NCBI GenBank assembly: GCA_937948815.1
Contig: CALFAM010000095.1
Coordinates: forward strand, 1-45,715
Reading direction: 5' to 3'
Length of the DNA: 45,715 nt
From: an uncultured bacterium
GTDB lineage: Bacteria > Acidobacteriota > Thermoanaerobaculia > Multivoradales > J023
Notes under the pieces: model-generated
Told to the model about the DNA's origin: nothing
Seen by the model: the letters and a program-made list of their open reading frames with translations, nothing else
The model's database searches: none
Position numbers and translations under genes: made by a program
Shown: positions 36,770 to 44,855 of the stretch, piece by piece
Position numbering within the stretch: position 1 is the first letter of the stretch
How the letters are laid out: the number at the start of each line of letters is the position of its first letter

Positions 36770-36991
36770 TCAGGCGACCTGGGTCAGGATGTCGCCGACC
36801 GTGTCCATCTTGGCGGCATCGTCGTCGGAGATCTCGACGCCCAGAGCGTCCTCGAGCTCGATCAGGAGCTGCAGCGCCTTCGGCGAATCGATGCCGAGGT
36901 CGGCGACGAGCTCGTCTTTCTCGTTGAGCTCCTTGGCTTCCTTGCCGGCGATGCGCCCGATCACATCCAGTGCTTTCGATCTTTTGTCCAT
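36770..36991 (-). CDS. Acyl carrier protein, second lipid cluster
   Basis: 73 residues, the size of a minimal ACP. Phosphopantetheine Ser36 lies in LVADLGIDSPKALQLLIELED, and the acidic helix end is KMDTVGDILTQVA. A ribosome site (AGAGGAG) precedes the ATG. The gene lies between the second FAAL (151-base gap) and the DUF374 acyltransferase (20 bases). It is distinct from the 104-residue ACP of the polyketide operon. Confidence 0.9.
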   Translation of the reverse strand: MDKRSKALDVIGRIAGKEAKELNEKDELVADLGIDSPKALQLLIELEDALGVEISDDDAAKMDTVGDILTQVA

Positions 36992-37143
36992 GCTGTCTCG
37001 TTACTCCTCTTGCTCGAAGAATGCCGCCAAGCTCGAGGCCGGGTCGCGCCGATCTTGCCGATGCCAGAAGGCGCTACCTTAATGCCAATGGCGGGCCCGG
37101 TCGAGGTACGCGCTGCGCTGGGAAGCTCACCCAGCCAGGTTGG

Positions 37144-38835
37144 TCAGTCCAGGCGCTCGAGGTTGCCTGCCAGGTAGTGGGCGCGGAGCTGCTGCCGCTG
37201 AACCTTGCCACTGGTGGTCTTGGGCAGCCGACCCCGGCGAACGAAGACCAGGTCGGCCAGCGGCAAACCGACCTGCCGGCCGATCAGGCTGCGAATCTCA
37301 CGCGCCATGGCCGCACGCTTCTCGGGATCACGCTCAGCCGCTTCGACCACCAACACGGGCTGCTCGCCGTCGCCCCCCTGGTCCACGGAGAAGGCGCCCG
37401 AGCGGATGCCGCCGCCTCCACCCGTGATGCTCTCGGCCAGCCACTCCAGCTCGTGGGGCATGATGTTGTGACCGCGAACGACCAAGATGTCCTTGCGCCG
37501 GCCGGTCAGATAGAGCTCTCCCTGATCGTCGACGAAGCCGAGGTCGCCCGTCACCAGCCATCCATCTTGGAGGCCCTCGGCAGTGGCCTTCGGGTCACGC
37601 CAATAGCCGGCGAAGACGCTCGGACCTTCGACCCGCACCTCGCCGATGGTCCCATCGGGAACCGCATTGCCGGCCGGGTCGGTGATGCGGATGGTCGTGC
37701 CATCGATCGGCACGCCGACCGACACCACCTCGTCGCCGCCGAGCGCTGGGTCGCTGCTGGTCGGCAGCGGTCGTGTCCGCATCCCGCGCCCCGCCTGGTC
37801 GAAGGTGACGGCGAGCGTGCCTTCGGCCAGGCCGTAGCAGGGACGAAACGCCTCGGGCCGAAAGCCCCGGGGCCCGAACCGATCGCAGAAAGCCTGCACG
37901 GTCTCTGGACGCACCATTTCGGCGCCGGTCATGGCGTCGTGCCAGGGAGCGAGGTCGATACCGTCCAGGCTGTCGGCGCCCAGGCGCTCGACACAGAGCT
38001 GGTAGCCGAAGTTGGGCGCCGGCGTGAAGGCCGTTCCGTGCTTGCCGAGGTGCTCGAGCCACAGGCGGGGGCGGGCCAGGAAGGTCGTTGGCTGCATCAG
38101 CCAGAGATCGAGGCCGCAGACGATCGACAAGAACAGGCAGCCGACCAACCCCATGTCGTGATTGAGCGGCAGCCAGGAGACCATCGACTCCGCGAGCTGG
38201 TGAATCGGTTTGCCGTGCGGCGCGCCGATCGCGAGGTTCGAGGCCAGGCCATTGTGGATCGCCGAGCGGTGGCGGATCATGACGGCCCGCGGTAGGCCAG
38301 TCGAGCCGCTGGTGAGCTGGAGAAAGGCGATGTCGTCCTCGGCGGGCGTCGGGGCGATCACACGGCCCACCGCGGCACCTTCGAGCTGGGCGGCGGTGAC
38401 GGCCACTTGGGCCGCATGGGGCGCGCCGAAGCGCGCCATCTCCGCGACGAAGCCTTCGGTGGTTAGCACGAAGCGGGCACCCAGCCGTTCGGCTAGCGCG
38501 TCGACCTTGCGGACGTGGGCTTCGCCGCCACCCATGGCACCAGGCGGCGCGATGGCCACCGGCAGTGCGCCGAGAAGGAGTGCGCCGAGCCAAGCGTCGA
38601 GCATGGGCCACGACGTCGGCAGACAGACCAGCACCCGGTCGCCAGCCTGGACACCCAACGTTGCCCACCGTCCGGCGGCCTGCTCGGAGGCAGCGAGGAC
38701 TTCCGGATACGTTCGTCGAGCATGGCTACGCCCGCGACCGTCGAAGATTGCGATGCCGCGGTCGGGAAACGCGCGCGCGGCACGCGGCAGCGCGGCCACC
38801 AGGGTCGCTGGCGGATCAGGAAGACCGTGGGTCAT
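37144..38835 (-). CDS. Second fatty acyl-AMP ligase-like adenylating enzyme
   Basis: 563 residues. The P-loop LQLTSGSTGLPRAVMIRH, MVSWLPLNHDMGLVGCLF, PNFGYQLCVERL, YGLAEGTLAVTF, WLVTGDLGFVDDQGELY and the C-terminal Lys region PKTTSGKVQRQQL are all of the FAAL/acyl-AMP ligase type. PLNHDMGLVG and PNFGYQLC parallel the same positions in the 25613 enzyme, though the two sequences are clearly diverged. It starts 15 bases after the stop of the diiron gene. The expected role is to activate a fatty acid and charge the ACP at 36770. Confidence 0.88.
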   Translation of the reverse strand: MTHGLPDPPATLVAALPRAARAFPDRGIAIFDGRGRSHARRTYPEVLAASEQAAGRWATLGVQAGDRVLVCLPTSWPMLDAWLGALLLGALPVAIAPPGAMGGGEAHVRKVDALAERLGARFVLTTEGFVAEMARFGAPHAAQVAVTAAQLEGAAVGRVIAPTPAEDDIAFLQLTSGSTGLPRAVMIRHRSAIHNGLASNLAIGAPHGKPIHQLAESMVSWLPLNHDMGLVGCLFLSIVCGLDLWLMQPTTFLARPRLWLEHLGKHGTAFTPAPNFGYQLCVERLGADSLDGIDLAPWHDAMTGAEMVRPETVQAFCDRFGPRGFRPEAFRPCYGLAEGTLAVTFDQAGRGMRTRPLPTSSDPALGGDEVVSVGVPIDGTTIRITDPAGNAVPDGTIGEVRVEGPSVFAGYWRDPKATAEGLQDGWLVTGDLGFVDDQGELYLTGRRKDILVVRGHNIMPHELEWLAESITGGGGGIRSGAFSVDQGGDGEQPVLVVEAAERDPEKRAAMAREIRSLIGRQVGLPLADLVFVRRGRLPKTTSGKVQRQQLRAHYLAGNLERLD

Positions 38836-38850
38836 GAGCTCGATGCGGGC

Positions 38851-39708
38851 CTAGGCACCAATCAGCTCGGCGGCTTGGGGGTCGCTGGGCTCGGCCTTGC
38901 CGGCCGCGATTCGCTGCCCGGCGTCGATCGATTTCTGGAGTCGCCAGCGCGCCTCCGTGGCCAGGTCGTCGTAGAGCTTGTCTGGGTCGAAGCCGACGTC
39001 GATGAGGTCGTCGCGCAGTGCGTTCATCACCGGCACGGACTTCTCCAGCACACCCGTGAGCTGTGCGTGCAGGTGCTCGGCATAGGCGGAGCCGTCGGCT
39101 CCTTCCTCGTTCTCCGCGCCATTCTCTGCCGTGCCCAAGCGCGCGAACTTGTCCTCGATGTAGATGTGATTGAAGCCCAGGTGGCGCGCTTCGTCCTTGA
39201 GGATGCCGTCCGAGATCTCGGAGAGCAAAGGGTCGAGGTCGAGGTCGCGGAAGCCCTCCATGACGAGCTTGGCGAGAATCTCGCTCACCAACACGCCCGA
39301 GAGCCACTCGGCGACGTCTTTGGAGACGATCTGACTCTGGAAAAGATAGCCTGCCGGGAATCGGCGGATCGACATCGGCTCCCGCTCGAGGCGGTGGTAG
39401 AAGAGCGTGAACAGCTCGGTATGGCGGGCCTCGTCCACCGCCCATGTGGTGAGGTAGAGCTGGCTCTCGACCTCGGCGTTCTGGCCCAGCACTGGAATCA
39501 GGCTCGAAACGGAATAAAGCGCTGCCTGCTCACCCATCAAGACCGGCGTCAGCATGCGGGCAAGTTGGTCTTTGAGACGTGCGGATCGAATGCGCTGAGG
39601 CGTGTCCCAGGCGAGATCGGCTGCCGACCACTGGGAGCGAAGCGCTTTGTGCCAGATCTTCATGTGTCGCTTGCGCGAGAGATCGGGCAGAACCTTGTAG
39701 ATTTTCAT
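38851..39708 (-). CDS. Diiron ferritin-like (R2-like) protein, candidate oxygenase
   Basis: 285 residues, helical. A duplicated E...ExxH pattern is present: Glu60 (MGEQAALYS), Glu93/His96 (VDEARHTEL), a Glu on the third helix (VSEIL, Glu143) and Glu173/His176 (KDEARHLGF). This is the classic ligand set of a carboxylate-bridged diiron site. It is related in fold to ribonucleotide reductase R2, acyl-ACP desaturases and AurF-type N-oxygenases; the DEARH motifs are also seen in fatty-acid-modifying diiron proteins. As first gene of a run with FAAL, ACP and acyltransferase, it may hydroxylate or desaturate an ACP-bound acyl chain. This is inference; the family alone gives no substrate. Confidence 0.82.
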   Translation of the reverse strand: MKIYKVLPDLSRKRHMKIWHKALRSQWSAADLAWDTPQRIRSARLKDQLARMLTPVLMGEQAALYSVSSLIPVLGQNAEVESQLYLTTWAVDEARHTELFTLFYHRLEREPMSIRRFPAGYLFQSQIVSKDVAEWLSGVLVSEILAKLVMEGFRDLDLDPLLSEISDGILKDEARHLGFNHIYIEDKFARLGTAENGAENEEGADGSAYAEHLHAQLTGVLEKSVPVMNALRDDLIDVGFDPDKLYDDLATEARWRLQKSIDAGQRIAAGKAEPSDPQAAELIGA

Positions 39709-39933
39709 GGCGGTCTACGGTGCCGTTGGTTGCGGAGTGGGCGATGGCTTGCGTGCCGCGGCGCGATACACCTTGCGGCCGATGGCTGCAGCGAAACGCT
39801 ACCATATGGCTGGGGTGTTCCCTGGGCCCACCGGTCGGGCTCCAGTACCCAGTCCAGATCCGGCGCCTCACGGCAGCGCCTGGGCTGCCCCGCGCAGACG
39901 AGAGCTGTTCAACAAAGTCTCGAGGAGTCATTG

Positions 39934-40956
39934 ATGATTCGATCCCATCATGTGTTTTGCCTTGCAGCTGTAGCCGGTGTGTGGGGTGCCGGCGGTGCCC
40001 TTGCCCAGGAGGCCACCGTTCCGGATCCGATTCCGGTCGAAGGGTTCATCCAGCTCATGCCCCGCGGTGCCATCGCCGCGCTGGTCGACCCGGACTTCGT
40101 ACCCGCAGCGAACGCGAAAATCCCCGACGATGCCTGGGTGCTCGGATTCGCCCATGGCGGCAAGGCCTACGCGTATGATCTGAATCTGCTCAACGCGCAC
40201 GAGGTGGTCAATCACGAGGCAGGCGGCGCACCGATCGCCGCCGTTTGGTGACCGCTCGCCAACACGGCTGTCGTGTACAGCCGAACGAATGGCGACCAGA
40301 CCTTCACCTTCGACACCAGTGGCGGGCTGCTCAACGCCAGCCTGGTGATGATGGACAACGAGACCGACTCACATTGGTCGATCATCACCGACGAGGCCAT
40401 CTACGGTCCCGCCAAGGGGCAGCGTCTGGAGCAAGTTCCCGGATCGATCAAGACCACGTTCGGCGATTGGAAAGCGCGCCACCCCAAGACCTGGGTGCTT
40501 TCGGTCGACGGCCGCGAGCATGAAGAGAAGTCGCCCTACGACAGCTACTTCGCCTCTGATAACGGGTTCCGCAACACGGTCGCGAAGGACAAGCGCCTTG
40601 CGGACAAGGAGAGCATTTTCAGCTTCCACTACCAGGGCTCGGCCTATGCGGCCCCGTTCAAGACCTTCCAAAAAGGCGGGCGTGCCCACACCCTCGTGGA
40701 TGGACGCCAGCTATTCCTCTACCGAGAGAAGGCCGACTCGTCTTACCGTTCGACCGTCGCCTTCCTCGCACCGGAAGGCGCGGCCTTCGAGGGCAAGAAG
40801 GGGAAATGGCGAATGACCAAGGGAGGCGAGACCCTTGCCACATTCGACGTGTCGGCGCGCTCGTTCGGTGACGCGGTCGCGCCCTTCCAGGGTTTCGATA
40901 CCTTCTGGTACATCTGGAGCCTGAACAACGAGGGCGCAACGATCCTCGGCAAGTAG
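39934..40956 (+). CDS. Candidate selenoprotein, secreted DUF3179 protein with in-frame TGA
   Basis: 340 residues if the TGA at 40249-40251 (codon 106) is read as selenocysteine. Codons 1-105: a signal peptide (MIRSHHVFCLAAVAGVWGAG... ALAQ), then IQLMPRGAIAALVDPDFV, GFAHGGKAYAYDLNLLNAHE and VVNHEAGGAPIAAVW, all typical of the start of the DUF3179 domain. The TGA comes next, followed in the same frame by PLANTAVVYSR, ASLVMMDNETDSHWS, GPAKGQRLEQVPG and KARHPKTWVLSVDGRE, the rest of the domain, to a TAG at 40954. In the family this position is the first Cys of a Y/W-C-P-L-C/A-N-[ST] motif, so Cys is replaced by Sec (the second Cys is Ala here). There is no other lesion in 1,023 bases, and a stem-loop with bacterial SECIS features follows the TGA. 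The biochemical function of DUF3179 is not known. Without recoding the product would be a 105-residue truncated protein. Confidence 0.85.
40249..40295 (+). promoter_or_regulatory. UGA codon plus candidate bacterial SECIS stem-loop
   Basis: TGA (40249-40251) is followed by a lower stem TCGCCA (40256-40261) / TGGCGA (40290-40295), an internal loop, and an upper stem GGCTGT (40266-40271) / ACAGCC (40277-40282). The 5-base apical loop CGTGT (40272-40276) has a G in its second position and contains GT. Twenty bases separate the TGA from the loop, inside the 16-37 range described for bacterial SECIS elements. All of it lies within the coding sequence, as in known bacterial selenoprotein genes. Confidence 0.75.
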
Positions 40957-40977
40957 GTTCGGCGCTGTGTCCGCATC

Positions 40978-41013
40978 GGCGGCTCCTCGAACCCGTCTCA
41001 GGGTGGAGCCGCC
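40978..41013 (+). terminator. Stem-loop after the DUF3179 gene
   Basis: A 9-bp stem GGCGGCTCC / GGAGCCGCC with an inner ACCC / GGGT pairing lies 22 bases after the TAG. No T-run follows (GTCGTTG), so it is either a weak terminator or a 3'-end-stabilising hairpin. Confidence 0.5.
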
Positions 41014-41052
41014 GTCGTTGCCGCGTCTCCCGCGATCCGAGCCACGAGCACC

Positions 41053-41955
41053 ATGATCTCCGCCGTTGACGAAGGCCGCGTCGTTGGTGAAGGCGCCGTC
41101 GTGAGCCAAGACCTCGACATCCTCGCCGTCGATGGATTTCCACTCGCCGCGACGGTTTTCCGGCCGACGTCGGCGGGCAACGGAAAGGTCGTCCAGATCA
41201 ACGGTGCGACTGCCGTCCATCGTCACCTCTACCGCAAGCTGGCGCGATTTCTCGCCGGCCAGGGCTTCGTGGTGGTCACCTACGACTACCGTGGGGCCGG
41301 AGACTCCTTGCGTGTGCCCATTCGGCGCATGCACGCTCGCATGCGCGACTGGGGGACCCACGATCTGACCGCCGTGACAGATTGGGTGGCGCGGACCTTT
41401 CCCGCCCTCGGGCATCGCGCCCTGGTGCACTCGGTCGGCGGCCAGATTCTCTGCCTGTCACCGAATGTCGATCGTTTCGAGGCCGTCTACGGCGTTGCCG
41501 CCCAATGGCCGGCACCCCATGTCTGGCCTCGCCAGCAGCGGCGATGGTTGTCGTTCTTTGCCCGCGTCGTCGCGCCGGCAGCCACCCACGCGGCGGGCTA
41601 CTTTCCCGGAAAGCTGTTTGGCATGGGTGACCTACCCAAGGGTATCGGCCTCGAGTGGATGCGCTGGTGTGCGGCCGACGTCTACATGATCGACGTGGAC
41701 GGCAGACCCATGCGTCCCTACCGTGAACGCCTGCGGGCGCGGACACGGTGGCTCGGCTTCACGGACGACCTCCAGTTGGCGCCACCCGCGGCGGTACGTT
41801 GTATGGCGCAGGTCTATCCCAATGCACCTTCCGAGGTGATCATCCACTCACCCGCCGCCCTGGGCGTGGACGCGGTGGGGCATTGGGGGTTCTTTCGGTC
41901 GTGGGCCCAAGAACCGCTCTGGCACCAAGCCGCCGACTGGCTCGCGGAATCGTAA
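41053..41955 (+). CDS. Alpha/beta hydrolase, serine-type, unknown substrate
   Basis: 300 residues. Motifs: VVQINGATAVHRHLYRKLARFLAGQG, the VVTYDYRGAGDS oxyanion region, and a nucleophile elbow that is atypical (LVHSVGGQ: H-S-V-G-G in place of G-x-S-x-G). The acid and His should lie near the end (SPAALGVDAVGHWGFFR). It has no signal peptide. An ATG at 41053 is used; a GTG at 41101 (SQDLDILAVDGF) starts nearer to the first strand. The next gene starts 26 bases later and may be co-expressed. The closest family style is a homoserine acetyltransferase/esterase-like hydrolase, but I cannot name it. Confidence 0.78.
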   Translation: MISAVDEGRVVGEGAVVSQDLDILAVDGFPLAATVFRPTSAGNGKVVQINGATAVHRHLYRKLARFLAGQGFVVVTYDYRGAGDSLRVPIRRMHARMRDWGTHDLTAVTDWVARTFPALGHRALVHSVGGQILCLSPNVDRFEAVYGVAAQWPAPHVWPRQQRRWLSFFARVVAPAATHAAGYFPGKLFGMGDLPKGIGLEWMRWCAADVYMIDVDGRPMRPYRERLRARTRWLGFTDDLQLAPPAAVRCMAQVYPNAPSEVIIHSPAALGVDAVGHWGFFRSWAQEPLWHQAADWLAES

Positions 41956-41981
41956 AGGGACGCAATGGGGAAGGAGGTCGA

Positions 41982-42749
41982 GTGAGGATCGTTGCCCTGG
42001 CTTGCTCCAATACGGAGATCGTCTGCGCCCTCGGGTGCGCGCACCAACTCGTCGGTGTCGACAACCACTCGGATCACCCGCACGACGTGGTGAGCAAGTT
42101 GCCGCGGGTCGGCCCAGATCTGACACCCGATCCAGAAGTGATCGCGGCCCTCGAGCCCGATCTCGTCCTGGCATCCCTCACCGTACCCGGCCATGAAGAG
42201 GTCATCGCATCGCTCGAGCGCAAGGGCCTGCCGTTTCGCGCCTTCGAGCCGATATCCCTGGCCGACGTCTACGCCGATATTCGCGCCATTGCCGATTTGC
42301 TCGGTGTGGTCGAGCGCGGGGAGGCGTTGGTCGCAGAGATGGAAGCTGCAATGCCCCGGGTCGCAGCCCGTGGCCGGCGACCGCGCATCGCCATCCAGTG
42401 GTGGCCGAAGCCGGTGATCGTGCCCGGTCGCCTGAGCTGGGTCCATGACCTACTCGACCGAGCGGGCGCCGCGGGCGTGCTCGAGGCCGACGAGAAGAGT
42501 CGCCCGCTCGCCGACGAAGAGCTCGCCGCCCAGAATCCAGACGCCATCGTGCTTTCCTGGTGCGGCGTCCACCCCGACAAGTACCGGCCCGAGGTGGTCT
42601 ACCGCAACCCGGCATTCCAGCGCATCACCGCGTTGCGCGAGAAGCGTGTCGTCACCATCGGCGAGCCCTTCCTCGGTCGCCCCGCCCCCCGCCTGGTCGA
42701 AGGCTACCGTCGCCTCCGGGCGTTGGTCGAGGATACCGAGCGTCGCTGA
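41982..42749 (+). CDS. BtuF-like cobalamin/metal-chelate binding protein without signal peptide
   Basis: 255 residues from a GTG preceded by AAGGAGG. Helical-backbone binding-protein fold: ALACSNTEIVCALGCAHQLVGVDNHSDHP, LPRVGPDLTPDPEVIAALEPDLVLAS and DRAGAAGVLEADEKSRPLADEELAAQNPDAIVLSWCG follow the BtuF/FepB class III pattern. The N-terminus has no signal peptide or lipobox, so it would be cytoplasmic; such cytoplasmic forms are annotated as cobalamin-binding proteins. No permease or ATPase is nearby. Confidence 0.85.
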   Translation: MRIVALACSNTEIVCALGCAHQLVGVDNHSDHPHDVVSKLPRVGPDLTPDPEVIAALEPDLVLASLTVPGHEEVIASLERKGLPFRAFEPISLADVYADIRAIADLLGVVERGEALVAEMEAAMPRVAARGRRPRIAIQWWPKPVIVPGRLSWVHDLLDRAGAAGVLEADEKSRPLADEELAAQNPDAIVLSWCGVHPDKYRPEVVYRNPAFQRITALREKRVVTIGEPFLGRPAPRLVEGYRRLRALVEDTERR

Positions 42750-42760
42750 AGCCCGGCATC

Positions 42761-42817
42761 GCTACGGGGCCAGTGCCGCTACAGGGCCAGTCCCGCTACG
42801 CGGCCAGTGCCGCTACA
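42761..42817. repeat. 17-bp tandem repeat, three copies plus a partial
   Basis: Units start at 42761, 42778 and 42795 (for example GCTACGGGGCCAGTGCC), each with one to three changes, and a partial copy (GCTACA) is at 42812. It occupies the gap between two convergent genes. It may be a variable-number repeat; no function is evident. Confidence 0.9.
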
Positions 42818-42843
42818 GAGGTAGATATCGCTGGTTGGTATCG

Positions 42844-43500
42844 CTATGGAACCACGTCAGACCAGGCCGAGGTATCTCCTGACTCGAAGCTGTCGCTGAA
42901 GATGGCGTTGCTGGTGTCACAGTCGACCACGGCGCGAATCACGAAGTCGCCGGAGACGCCGAGCAGACAAGACGAAAGCCAGATCGAGGGTGGGATGGCA
43001 AAGATGCCGTTGAACCCTTCCTGGCAACCGTCGGCATCGTTGACGATGCTCGGCCCGGTGACCGGCGGCGCTTCCAGGAAGCGGAAGTCGACCACGAAAG
43101 GCTGACCCGCGGTCACGGGGATCGGTGGTGCGATGGCGAACTCATTGAGCGCCCCGTCGGTCATGACGGGTCCGGAGAGCTGGAGGAGCTGGGCCCCGGG
43201 GCTTGGAAAGGTGCCGGCTTCGGAAATGGTGATCGAGTCACCGAGGGTCTGACCTGTGGCGCCGCTCAGGGACAACCAGAGGACACGGACGGCCGTGATG
43301 CCGCCGTCGCACGACGGCGTCAGCCAGGCCGAAGCCCGCTCACCACCGACAAAGCCGGCCTGAATCACCGCTTGCGAGAAATCGACGACCGTGTCGTTCT
43401 GGACGACGATCGAGCCACCGGCCCAGGCCGGGGCCGAGAACGAGGCGGTCAGCGCACAGGCGAGTAGCAAGCGCGCAGGAAAAAGAGCGAGTCGGGGCAT
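42844..43500 (-). CDS. Secreted protein with C-terminal FESGDTSAW-type tail
   Basis: 218 residues. Signal peptide: MPRLALFPARLLLACALTAS, cleaved near APAWA. The mature part is beta-rich with several Cys (LTPSCDGG, DADGCQEG, SSCLLG, VVDCDTS) and repeats of a Gly/Val/Ser-rich pattern, suggesting an extracellular beta-sandwich. It ends SNAIFSDSFESGDTSAWSDVVP; a short FSDGFESGDTSAW-like tail is shared by many secreted proteins in acidobacteria and some gammaproteobacteria. A GGAGG ribosome site precedes the ATG. Ligand and function unknown. Confidence 0.78.
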   Translation of the reverse strand: MPRLALFPARLLLACALTASFSAPAWAGGSIVVQNDTVVDFSQAVIQAGFVGGERASAWLTPSCDGGITAVRVLWLSLSGATGQTLGDSITISEAGTFPSPGAQLLQLSGPVMTDGALNEFAIAPPIPVTAGQPFVVDFRFLEAPPVTGPSIVNDADGCQEGFNGIFAIPPSIWLSSCLLGVSGDFVIRAVVDCDTSNAIFSDSFESGDTSAWSDVVP

Positions 43501-44102
43501 CGAGCACCTCCAAATCAGGTTGATCGAAGCCTGTCGTCATCCGGTGTGGCTAGCCTATCCCAGGTTGCCGCATCCCTCCGCGCAACCCGAGCAACTCTCT
43601 GAGCATGGTGGCTGTTTCATCGGCCAAGCGCGTGTCTGGGAGCGTGAGCTGCGCCGAGTGGGTCGCTCGGCGACTCGTCCCGAGTACCGGTCTTCCAGCC
43701 CTGGGCCTCTCCGCGAGGACGATCAGCAGGTCCGTGGAGGCGGTGCGTGGTCTCGTTTCGGGAGAATTTCGAGAGGCTGCCGTCTGCTGTCGTGGTGCGC
43801 CCCGGGAAAGGCGCGGAGATCGTGGCGCCTGACTGGCTGGCGCTGGCGCGCCTGTGTCCAATCGCGGCCGAGGTGATGGCGGCGAGCCTACAGCGAGACC
43901 GTTCTTCCGCGAAAGTGCAACCGAAAGGGCCGAAATCCCGACCGAAAGATCGTGCGCGCTGATCTGCCCTGGCGGTTGCTCCGCAGGGCCGGGCTTCGGG
44001 GTCGTTGGCACGGTCTTGTGTGAAAATTTTCATCTTGGAAGGCTTGGGAAGCATTTGACGCCGCATGGGGAGCGGCACTCCGTTGGGAAAGGAGGTTGGT
44101 CG
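43501..44102. other. Region without a recognisable gene
   Basis: 602 bases upstream of the secreted protein. Several short open frames exist. The most protein-like is a plus-strand GTG start at 43747 reading to 43962 (71 residues, VSFRENFERLPSAVVVRPGK), but it has no homology signal, no strong ribosome site and a Ser/Lys/Pro-rich end. I do not call any of them. The stretch may be a decayed gene. Confidence 0.4.
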
Positions 44103-44855
44103 ATGAGCCACACACGCTATGTCCATGTATTCGCCTTCGCAGTGCTCGCGGCTGCGGTGGTTTGCGCGGTGTCGGCTGGGGCCGAATCGAACCCTGAGAC
44201 CGCATCGACGAAGGCCGCGTTCATCCTTTCGACGGATCCCGTTGTTGTAGTGCTGTCTGGCGTGTCCCGTTACCAACCGAACTCCCTAGCTTCTCGACAT
44301 TCGAGTCTGCGACCAAACAGCGACCTTCGGCGAAATCCCGTCTCGCCTCCTGGCCACAAACCTCGCTTACCGACCGCTCACCGGCACCCCGAATGGGCAC
44401 GGCTCCCTTTGGAGCGCGCAGCGTGGAAAAGTCCTCTTCCGATCGCTCCAATCGGAGAACCGCTTGCCCACGCTGCTGAGGCGGTGATGGTGGCCGGACG
44501 CGACCCGCTCGAATGGATGCCCGGCGAGCGAAGCGAGAGTGCCAAGACGCAGCGGCGTAGCGTCGTGGAATGTGGGTTTCGAGGATCTGATTCGGGAGTG
44601 CGAGAAGGACCAGTGGGCACATTTCGGGCGTCTTCCCCCCTGGGCCTTCCAGAAGTCGCAGGATTGCGCGCGAACGAGACGCTGGCCCGGATCGTGAGAC
44701 GCACGACCTTGCAGCCGCCCGCCAGCGCTCGACACTCACCTCTTTGGAACTGGGGGGTTCCGATCCGGGCAAAGCCCGCCTACTCGAGAGCGTCTCTCTG
44801 GCGATGGCATCAACCGACAACGCGACCGAAACGAAAAGGACGAGCACCGTGGTGA
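44103..44855 (+). CDS. Doubtful ORF with good signal peptide and ribosome site, probably a gene fragment
   Basis: A near-ideal AAGGAGG precedes ATG 44103, and the first 28 residues form a signal peptide (MSHTRYVHVFAFAVLAAAVV, then VSAGA). The following ~220 residues are Arg/Pro/Ser-rich with no fold pattern and run 52 bases into the SUKH-like gene. Another frame in the same region (near 44570-44690) looks more protein-like (GFEDLIRECEKDQWAHFG) but ends at a stop. The start signals look real; the body looks degenerate. Confidence 0.25.
   Translation: MSHTRYVHVFAFAVLAAAVVCAVSAGAESNPETASTKAAFILSTDPVVVVLSGVSRYQPNSLASRHSSLRPNSDLRRNPVSPPGHKPRLPTAHRHPEWARLPLERAAWKSPLPIAPIGEPLAHAAEAVMVAGRDPLEWMPGERSESAKTQRRSVVECGFRGSDSGVREGPVGTFRASSPLGLPEVAGLRANETLARIVRRTTLQPPASARHSPLWNWGVPIRAKPAYSRASLWRWHQPTTRPKRKGRAPW

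Noticed and set aside
38515-40251. 578-codon plus-strand frame ending at the TGA at 40251
   Set aside because: Only its last 105 codons (from ATG 39934) are coding; the upstream part is antisense to the FAAL and diiron genes.
40249-40251. Interpretation of the DUF3179 gene as a pseudogene broken by a nonsense mutation
   Set aside because: There is a single lesion, exactly at the conserved Cys, with a SECIS-like hairpin next to it and no other decay in 1,023 bases. Recoding is the better explanation, though sequencing error cannot be excluded.
43747-43962. 71-residue plus-strand ORF (VSFRENFERLPSAVVV...)
   Set aside because: First half has host-like codon usage, but there is no strong ribosome site, no family match and the end is low-complexity.
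44221-44847. 208-residue minus-strand frame
   Set aside because: Ser/Arg-rich, no domain pattern, and antisense to the only signal-bearing start in the area.
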